Positions 61,401-64,000 of a stretch of 64,000 nt of DNA are shown here, piece by piece (the stretch's first letter is position 1; each line of letters begins with the position of its first letter). The notes under the pieces are model-generated. The model saw nothing but the letters and a program-made list of their open reading frames with translations. It was not told the DNA's origin and made no database searches. Made by a program: the position numbers and the translations under genes. The stretch is taken from positions 62,769 through 126,768 of the forward strand of contig NMRA01000237.1 of the NCBI GenBank assembly GCA_002633005.1, written 5' to 3'. Source of the DNA: Phoronis australis (lineage: Eukaryota > Phoronida > Phoronidae).

Positions 61401-63371
61401 AACGTTTGAACTGTGTGGTGCTGAATTTCGGGTTAGATAGTAACAAGCTTTTTTATTGGTGTTGAACTTTGTTCCAGGTAATGTTCATCTTTGGGCCAGT
61501 TGTTGTTAAACTTTGAACTAATTATTGAAGAACATTTGGGAATTGGTGTTAAAGTTTGGCCCAATTGATGTTAAATTTTGAACCAGTGAATAACGCTGAA
61601 TGGGCTTCAGCAAATTGGTGCTAAACTTTTGGCCAATGGATTTTGACGTTTGGGATGGGCCAGTTGGTATTAAATTTAGGCCAGTTTGTGCTATTCTGTG
61701 GTCCTCTATGTGTTTAATTTAGCACCAGTTAGTCGTTTTTTGCCTGCAGATGTTGCCATATTCGTGCCTAATTAAATTGGCGCACCTATCTTTGATGCTG
61801 CAAATAGTGAAATGTACGAGTTGAGTGTGTATTCTGTGGATGGATTGAACATAGGCAGAATGATATATCATGCTTTTCAGTTACTCGTTTAACTAATTTA
61901 ACCTTGTGCGGCTCCCGGAAAAAATGTAAAAGTTAACAAATGCTTTTAAGGAATCAATGAAAAATCTAGCAAGCGTTTGATCTTGGCATTGTCCACTCAT
62001 GATGTATCACCATTCAATAGTCAGATTGTAATGCTTTTGGCAGTTTTGAAAGTTGTGTCCCTCATGATTCATCTTTCTCCAGCTGATTTTGAGAGTTGTC
62101 CCCCCTTGTGATTCATCCCCCTGTCTCCACTAGATTGTTACTCAGCACAATTGGACCCGGCTCGAGATCCGCGAGACCTACCCAGAAGACACCGGCCTCT
62201 ACAGTGTAGTTCTCAAAAACTCAGCTGGTGAGACTCGCTCATCATGTCACGTGACCGTGGACAACACGATGTCGACGGCCAGTGAGGACATGACGTCGGA
62301 CGTCGATGCGGAGCCGGTGGCGCCACGTTTCTTGCAGGGCCTTCATGACCGTGAGGCGATGGAAGGCAGCAAGGTTCGACTGGATTGTGTGATTGTTGGG
62401 CATCCAGAGCCAGAGGTGAGTAGAGAGCAGTGAGGTGACACTTTGGCATGTTGTCCTATTTGCATCACATCTGAAGCACGGGTGGACTAATTCCCATTGG
62501 ATGGGGCTTTATGATGGTTGTCTTTTTACAAAAAAATTGGGTGATGGTTTAATAGAGGAATAAGGATGAGAAATCAATAATTTTATTGTACTCCAATGAT
62601 CTTGTTTGCTTTTTTGTTGTACATTGGGCCGATGGCCATGTGTACAAATAAGTAAAGGGAGGAAATATTCAAGGTACCGAATGTTGAAGGCAAGATAGTC
62701 TTGAAAGAAGGTTTTTCAGTAGGTGAGGAAAAGACTCTGATTGACTTACTGACATTCATACACAAGTAGCATGTTATATATTCTGTGGCACATTTAAATC
62801 TAAAATCAAGTCAACTTGAGATGGGTAACTCTGTTGTCTTGCAAAAGGTAGAAAACTGAAAATAGTATTCTTATAGTGTGTATATGTTATAGATAGGCCT
62901 TCGGCTCCTTATGCAAAACATCACAGCAAAATACTTTGATGAAAAATTATTTGAAAACAGCTTTCTCTCAATTTATCTTTTTTGCAGGAATTTTTTAATT
63001 TTTTTTCAATTAGTGACATCTTCTCCTCATACTAAGTATGCAAAATCCTAGTGGGACAATCAATTGTATACCAAGCTGTGGGTTCCACTTACTAGCTGCG
63101 AATACTACTAAAATGATGATTAGAAACATTTTGTACCATACTTAGTGATATTAGCTGTTGACTGTAGTCTTGCCATACCCTTGGCTGTAGGTAATATGGT
63201 TCCATAATGCTAAGCCAGTCAAGGAATCCAAGGACATCCAGCTGCTGTTTGAAGGTGACAGGTGTACGCTAGTGATCAAAGAGGCCTACTTGGAGGACGC
63301 AGGTGTCTACAGGTGTACTGCTCGCAACAAACGGGGAGAGACTTGTAGCGAGTGTAAACTTCACGTGGAAC
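22344..63371 (+). CDS. CCDC141: CCDC141-like gene with C-terminal Ig array, 3' end missing
   Basis: Twenty-seven exon positions join in frame into about 1569 codons and continue past the right edge. Residues 1-45 form a distinct ATG exon (ISTIAIKAGNSKIILAILK). Residues 46-1115 form a spectrin-like helical rod with CCDC141 landmarks in order: YEAMADTLGEAW at about residue 110, and AECHSPEQV...QQERLEKVTRLAERLYG at about 1035-1076. A Thr-rich linker (about 1140-1160) leads to four I-set Ig domains (about 1175-1264, 1272-1361, 1366-1460, 1475-1569). Vertebrate CCDC141 (CAMDI; about 1450-1530 aa, one C-terminal Ig) is reported to act with DISC1 and myosin II in neuronal migration; whether that applies here is unknown. 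The extra Ig domains recall titin-family muscle proteins. Exon 14 exists in two alternative forms. Confidence 0.88.
23472..23777. repeat. 34-bp minisatellite, 9 units
   Basis: Nine exact-length 34-bp units (gttcatatgttctgaggcct plus a 14-bp tail). The first four carry tatagtg and the last five tatactg, so the variants are blocked rather than mixed. There are no unique spacers. Confidence 0.95.
25357..26148. repeat. 66-bp minisatellite, 12 units
   Basis: Twelve 66-bp units beginning gtatatggtaaagcattgtg, with few substitutions. The unit encodes 22 codons without a stop, giving a 265-residue open frame that is most likely non-genic. The flanks (25240-25356 and 26149-26200) match dispersed repeat family A, so the array is an internal expansion of one copy. 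Confidence 0.95.
27581..27932. mobile_element. TIR element (MITE), copy 2, inverted to copy 1
   Basis: Ends gaataaagac...acttttctaaaatgtagcg and its inverse near 27885-27912. The interior matches the reverse complement of 4410-4937, including gaaactgcgtgaagccattc. It is shorter than copy 1 by internal deletions. Confidence 0.7.
28835..29160. repeat. Dispersed repeat family C copy
   Basis: Shares agtatatattttctgaaagt and downstream blocks with degenerate copies near 395-600, 3115-3345 and 57190-57440. No coding signal. Confidence 0.5.
30531..30600 (+). repeat. tRNA-like SINE fragment
   Basis: A box B-like ggttcgattc (30563-30572) lies next to a diverged A-box region. No cloverleaf can be drawn with confidence. 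Confidence 0.4.
32650..32840. repeat. Dispersed repeat family A copy
   Basis: Contains gttgtgaatggccacaattt, caacggttgttatggta and a gaatttcgcttgtccaccat block ending near ctaaattggccagatctta, matching 2030-2260 and the flanks of the 66-bp minisatellite. Confidence 0.6.
33091..33142. repeat. 18-bp tandem repeat, 3 units
   Basis: Three copies of cggcttgttgatgagcac (last one diverging at its end) in intron 1. No function is evident. Confidence 0.8.
34357..34479 (+). CDS. CCDC141: CCDC141-like exon 2
   Basis: 123 nt, phase 0 at both ends, acceptor gattttcag, donor gtaagt. It encodes SEEWIRVRIQQMEPDLMEVG then LQLQEEHSQLL, matching the KWVQLQLAESQPNLLEIG-type segment of CCDC141. It would also accept the phase-0 donor of the SESTD1-like gene at 17527. 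Confidence 0.93.
37291..37372 (+). repeat. tRNA-derived SINE head
   Basis: Box A TGGCCTAGTGG (37301-37311) and box B-like GGTTCGAGTTTCC (37343-37355). Box A is identical to that of the minus-strand copy at 10818-10828, so both belong to one family. Confidence 0.65.
37714..39334 (+). mobile_element. TTAA-flanked DNA transposon with THAP domain (Kolobok-like)
   Basis: The element 37718-39330 (1613 bp) starts AGGAGAATGCCACCC and ends in the near-perfect inverse GGGTAGCATTCTCCT, flanked on both sides by TTAA. It encodes a THAP zinc finger on the + strand (37881-38171). TTAA target sites combined with a THAP-bearing transposase are known for the Kolobok superfamily; piggyBac also uses TTAA but lacks THAP and has different ends. 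The rest of the transposase is absent, so this looks like an internally deleted copy. Confidence 0.75.
37881..38171 (+). pseudogene. THAP zinc-finger fragment of a transposase
   Basis: The frame shows the C2CH pattern: CIVPSC (Cys-x4-Cys), ISFFLLP, KWLAVVKNE, and CGRHF (Cys-x2-His-Phe). The C-terminal AVPTIF-like box of THAP domains is missing, and the frame ends soon after at TGA 38169-38171. No in-frame ATG precedes it; a ttcgtctgcag just upstream could be a splice acceptor, so it may have been an internal exon. A domesticated THAP gene is possible but less likely given the transposon ends. Confidence 0.72.
40560..40751 (+). CDS. CCDC141: CCDC141-like exon 3
   Basis: 192 nt, phase 0 at both ends, acceptor aatttccag, donor gtaggg. 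The core YSEVYEAMADTLGEAWKDL is the clearest CCDC141 signature in the window. It ends SVNFHRDANQ, a typical spectrin helix C terminus. Confidence 0.97.
40984..41092 (+). CDS. CCDC141: CCDC141-like exon 4
   Basis: 109 nt, phase 0 to 1, acceptor ttcatttcag, donor gtaata. It begins FSSRMQEAIERFSHVTVAQD and ends HQDIKK plus one base. The next intron (41093-42201) contains a family B repeat copy. Confidence 0.94.
41920..42140. repeat. Dispersed repeat family B copy
   Basis: Contains ctaattctgttaacagcaaa, attactctgactatgaattc and ctgaatacgtttggcttgca blocks shared with 9249-9440 and 3505-4200. Intronic. Confidence 0.65.
42202..42446 (+). CDS. CCDC141: CCDC141-like exon 5
   Basis: 245 nt, phase 1 to 0, acceptor cgctttcag, donor gtaatg. 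It contains LSQGHALLDRIREM, HMLELLHDRRRHLEDL and CLQLCQLDREIKK, which parallel the DRLLELLQDRRRQLDKYL region of CCDC141. Confidence 0.96.
42540..42589. other. Assembly gap (37 N) followed by a 13-base G run
   Basis: Undetermined bases 42540-42576 adjoin gggggggggggg at 42577-42589 inside a 258-bp intron. As at 8641, a poly-G tract abuts the undetermined sequence. Confidence 0.95.
42705..42824 (+). CDS. CCDC141: CCDC141-like exon 6
   Basis: 120 nt, phase 0 at both ends, acceptor aatcgcag, donor gtaaga. It begins IMDWYHGTGDPYVRQTYLGD, a spectrin helix A start, and ends QLCEEHHKFEIHAK. Confidence 0.94.
42925..43272. repeat. Degenerate tandem repeat, about 35 bp, 9-10 units
   Basis: Diverged units of agttatcatgatttcacccc followed by aaatgaatgttaaac lie in intron 6. 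Several copies have lost internal segments. Confidence 0.85.
43836..44027 (+). CDS. CCDC141: CCDC141-like exon 7
   Basis: 192 nt, phase 0 at both ends, acceptor ttttctcag, donor gtaggt. It reads DIQETVMRVIRTADHLIHSV and ends MAFNFFGLAQN; the family signature hydrophobic-x-F-F/H-x-x-A occupies the end of helix C. Confidence 0.94.
44284..44481 (+). CDS. CCDC141: CCDC141-like exon 8
   Basis: 198 nt, phase 0 at both ends, acceptor tccttacag, donor gtaact. It includes LSKLDQIQGDLMRTDQAR and LAEHHASLAHAI. It resembles the HEELHRKI...LQKGQTLISQV pattern of CCDC141 (here LHEGHTLLERV). Confidence 0.93.
44968..45081 (+). CDS. CCDC141: CCDC141-like exon 9
   Basis: 114 nt, phase 0 at both ends, acceptor tgttcag, donor gtaagt. 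It contains MSELESRSSNLEQLC followed by a lysine- and asparagine-containing helix end. A short intron of 344 bp follows with nothing notable. Confidence 0.92.
45426..45548 (+). CDS. CCDC141: CCDC141-like exon 10
   Basis: 123 nt, phase 0 at both ends, acceptor cgttacag, donor gtaagt. It begins MYTWLRHVGEAALSQHRDLG, with the Trp in the helix A position of a junction exon. The 1.0-kb intron after it has no feature I could identify. Confidence 0.94.
46589..46780 (+). CDS. CCDC141: CCDC141-like exon 11
   Basis: 192 nt, phase 0 at both ends, acceptor ctattccag, donor gtgagg. It reads GRDKELDTLGQIANDVV and ends LLYVTFHKQANQ, closely parallel to exon 3 (NFHRDANQ) and to the SESTD1-like exon 14014-14205. 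Confidence 0.95.
47310..47471 (+). CDS. CCDC141: CCDC141-like exon 12
   Basis: 162 nt, phase 0 at both ends, acceptor ccatccatag, donor gtgggt. It begins LGIELDGLEDLLNRDSHHVN. The following 0.8-kb intron shows no recognised element. Confidence 0.9.
48281..48460 (+). CDS. CCDC141: CCDC141-like exon 13
   Basis: 180 nt, phase 0 at both ends, donor gtaggg. The acceptor (ttcgacaaag) is weak. The strongly charged helix contains LKERKRKITEYYENWELKVA. The next intron (48461-49928) has no recognised element. Confidence 0.9.
49929..50054 (+). CDS. CCDC141: CCDC141-like exon 14a (candidate mutually exclusive)
   Basis: 126 nt, phase 0 at both ends, acceptor tgttctcag, donor gtaata. It encodes TVDWAMRKEDEFFPAIAGEL. 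It is homologous to exon 14b, only 287 bp downstream, and both encode the same spectrin junction segment, so one transcript should contain only one of them. Confidence 0.92.
50342..50470 (+). CDS. CCDC141: CCDC141-like exon 14b (candidate mutually exclusive)
   Basis: 129 nt, phase 0 at both ends, acceptor gtgacgcag, donor gtatgg. It encodes TIDWVMKTEKEMFAPYIAGD, one residue longer than 14a. Conserved positions are T-[VI]-D-W-x-M, AG-[ED]-LG, SLE and EF-x-P. Vertebrate CCDC141 has a single counterpart (the ALDLGGSL region). Confidence 0.92.
50967..51155 (+). CDS. CCDC141: CCDC141-like exon 15
   Basis: 189 nt, phase 0 at both ends, acceptor cttcctcag, donor gtgagt. It reads EVQQRIERHLQEAEELGNQG and ends LNMTVQFYKNLKQ, paralleling the EVQYIMKESEEL...VVQFHQVKEEL stretch of CCDC141. 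Confidence 0.95.
51654..51830 (+). CDS. CCDC141: CCDC141-like exon 16
   Basis: 177 nt, phase 0 at both ends, acceptor gctattgtag, donor gtaaat. It contains LDEVIARTEVEYQRAEMPSE and LLKDHLDTKQQVEQLI. Confidence 0.92.
52303..52452 (+). CDS. CCDC141: CCDC141-like exon 17
   Basis: 150 nt, phase 0 at both ends, acceptor ttgctaccag, donor gtatgt. It contains WEKTWDEQRKRLEQNVSLCQ and ends HELRQ. Its 3' end is duplicated in the downstream intron (see the repeat at 52425-52800). Confidence 0.93.
52425..52800. repeat. Tandem degenerate copies of the exon 17 3' end plus donor region
   Basis: The exon end and intron start (tgtgtcagtttaaacacgag, then cagtgtcattgagttgggg) recur at about 52524 almost unchanged, but with ttagtg where the donor gtatgt should be. 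Two further diverged copies follow near 52620 and 52712. Confidence 0.85.
53850..53972 (+). CDS. CCDC141: CCDC141-like exon 18
   Basis: 123 nt, phase 0 at both ends, acceptor atttttgtag, donor gttagt. It encodes MNYQMDELNRQLEAKKGNYG and a tail ending QFELTIQ. The 1.4-kb intron before it contains the exon 17 duplicates and a small inverted pair near 53535-53580 (aagggacct/aggtccctt). Confidence 0.92.
54459..54650 (+). CDS. CCDC141: CCDC141-like exon 19
   Basis: 192 nt, phase 0 at both ends, acceptor cgtctacag, donor gtgagt. It begins VLDTKLQRFLSTADILIKNK and ends LSVEFFEVVEE, similar to the DLTEHFQEVIEE junction of CCDC141. Confidence 0.95.
55930..56113 (+). CDS. CCDC141: CCDC141-like exon 20, end of rod
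   Basis: 184 nt, phase 0 to 1, acceptor tgtccactag, donor gtaagg. It begins TEHWVKEANQMLV and includes AECHSPEQV and LPQQERLEKVTRLAERLYG, a close match in order and spacing to the TECKTKEAV...VPQQEERIQEATDLAQRLYG stretch of CCDC141. Confidence 0.97.
56862..56935 (+). repeat. tRNA-derived SINE head
   Basis: Contains ttagctccgccagcagagtg (A-box side) and ccaggttggattctgtgctg (B-box side); it resembles the minus-strand copy at 21503-21580. Intronic. Confidence 0.5.
57032..57150 (+). CDS. CCDC141: CCDC141-like exon 21
   Basis: 119 nt, phase 1 to 0, acceptor tcacctgcag, donor gtatag. It encodes RIEPLLAKNRDVIELFDRAN, the last helix before the linker. The following intron contains a family C repeat (57190-57440). 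Confidence 0.93.
57559..57782 (+). CDS. CCDC141: CCDC141-like exon 22, Thr-rich linker and start of Ig1
   Basis: 224 nt, phase 0 to 2, acceptor ttctctgtag, donor gttagc. It contains the linker TETTTTRTSTEP, then PPRFTKHLKNTDIFEGER, a canonical start of an I-set Ig domain. The linker marks the junction between the CCDC141-type rod and the Ig array. Confidence 0.93.
58408..58631 (+). CDS. CCDC141: CCDC141-like exon 23, rest of Ig domain 1
   Basis: 224 nt, phase 2 to 1, acceptor acttgcag, donor gtgagt. It carries both Ig cysteines (FECRV and YTCRA), the core Trp (IEWFKDG) and the DTARYTCRATNEAG signature. Confidence 0.97.
59198..59494 (+). CDS. CCDC141: CCDC141-like exon 24, complete Ig domain 2
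   Basis: 297 nt, symmetrical phase 1-1, acceptor ttcttgcag, donor gtaagc. A whole I-set domain sits in one exon: PPDFTKNL, LECHV, ISWYKDN, ARYTCRASNAGGE. Phase 1-1 Ig exons are the classic shufflable module. The 1.6-kb intron after it has no recognised element. Confidence 0.97.
61126..61280 (+). CDS. CCDC141: CCDC141-like exon 25, first half of Ig domain 3
   Basis: 155 nt, phase 1 to 0, acceptor cgtttctag, donor gtttgt. It contains KPVFTEPLKDVTVREGKPVE, the first cysteine (LKCAY) and core Trp (IAWLRG). The next intron has degenerate ttgatgttaaacttt repeats at about 61380-61690. Confidence 0.95.
62134..62415 (+). CDS. CCDC141: CCDC141-like exon 26, end of Ig3, linker, start of Ig4
   Basis: 282 nt, phase 0 at both ends, acceptor tctccactag, donor gtgagt. 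Ig3 ends with DTGLYSVVLKNSAGE, in which the second disulfide cysteine is replaced by Val. An acidic Ser/Thr linker (MSTASEDMTSDVD) follows. Ig4 then starts APRFLQGL and carries LDCVI. Confidence 0.95.
63191..63371 (+). CDS. CCDC141: CCDC141-like exon 27, rest of Ig domain 4
   Basis: 181 nt, phase 0 to 1, acceptor tggctgtag, donor gtaagt. It has core Trp VIWFHN, then EDAGVYRCTARNKRGE with the second cysteine. The gene continues beyond the window in phase 1, compatible with another Ig exon. Confidence 0.95.
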
Positions 63372-64000
63372 GTAAGTTGGATAATGTTGTTATGGTGATT
63401 GGGGTGATAGTGGCAGTGACTGTGGTAAATGGTGGTGATGATGGTGGTGGTGGTGATGATGACGATGGTATGATGGTGATGGTAATGAGATGATGGTGAC
63501 ATTGGTGATGGTGATTATTTGTCGACAATGAGAACGAAGGTTGTCATTGTGATACTTATGGCAGTGATGGTGGTGGTGACAGTGTGACATGATTGAGAGC
63601 ATTCTTATCGTTGTAATGATGGTGCTTTATATAATGATAATGATGATGGCCATTATAATGGTGATGATGGTGATATAATGACAAATTGTTTGAGATGACA
63701 CTGGTGATGATTATGGAAATGATTGTTGGTGGTGCTGGTGGTGGTGGTGACAGTGACAGTGACAATCTGGTGACGGTGACGATGATGTCATGATGATTTG
63801 AGGAGAATCAGAACAATGGTGGCTATAGTGTTAATTGAGTGATGATGACAGTGATACTGGTGACAGTGATGGAGTGAATGAGATGTGTGCATAGTGGTTC
63901 TGGTGTTTTTTGAAAATCTAGTTGGTGGTGCTGTATTTTTTAGTTGCTCACTCTTTCAAAAGAGAAATTCACCTGAAATGGGGAGATTGTTCGTTTTTTG
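63372..64000. other. Intron start with (GATGGT)-type simple repeats
   Basis: From about 63380 to 63880 the sequence is dominated by gatggtgatgg/gtggtgatgatg trinucleotide-based low complexity. Histidine-rich minus-strand frames here are artefacts. No further exon was seen before the edge. Confidence 0.85.

Noticed and set aside
61380-61690. Degenerate ttgatgttaaacttt tandem repeat
   Set aside because: Units are too diverged and irregular to define a period; noted only as low-complexity intron sequence.
63269-63765. Histidine-rich minus-strand open frames
   Set aside because: They are translations of the gatggt simple repeat and overlap a well-supported Ig exon on the other strand.

Overview
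This is animal nuclear DNA: AT-rich, intron-dense, full of short interspersed repeats, with every recognisable protein-coding segment on the + strand as short exons bounded by AG/GT splice sites. Exon translations match two bilaterian genes. Intron sizes, repeat types and the protein content suggest an invertebrate bilaterian (for example a lophotrochozoan or an invertebrate deuterostome); the species cannot be fixed from the sequence.

Region 1 (59-17574) is the 3' two thirds of a SESTD1-like gene (SEC14 lipid-binding domain plus spectrin repeats). Thirteen exons can be joined with intact phase at every junction. A long last exon ending at a TAA gives about the length expected from vertebrate SESTD1. 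Region 2 (17575-22343) is intergenic and ends in a possible TATA-like promoter. Region 3 (22344 to beyond the right edge) is a CCDC141/CAMDI-like gene. It starts with a clear ATG exon, runs through a long spectrin-like rod (about residues 46-1115), and then, after a Thr-rich linker, through at least four I-set immunoglobulin domains. Vertebrate CCDC141 has only one Ig domain. Twenty-seven constitutive positions were placed, one of them occupied by two alternative homologous exons (49929-50054 and 50342-50470).

The most interesting biology is genomic. The two genes are adjacent and co-oriented, as SESTD1, CCDC141 and TTN are in vertebrates. Their rods share the same ordered series of exon sizes and intron phases, which points to an ancient tandem duplication. 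The Ig extension of the second gene points towards the titin end of the vertebrate cluster. A strong in-phase donor in the last SESTD1-like exon could allow read-through splicing between the genes.

The introns hold a TTAA-flanked, THAP-encoding DNA transposon remnant (37718-39330), a hAT-type MITE with a perfect 8-bp target duplication (3586-4096), several other MITEs and foldbacks, tRNA-derived SINEs, three dispersed repeat families and several minisatellites (66 bp x12, 33 bp x9, 34 bp x9). Two of these minisatellites produce long but probably spurious open frames. All domain and orthology calls come from reading the translations and from remembered family features; no search was run.
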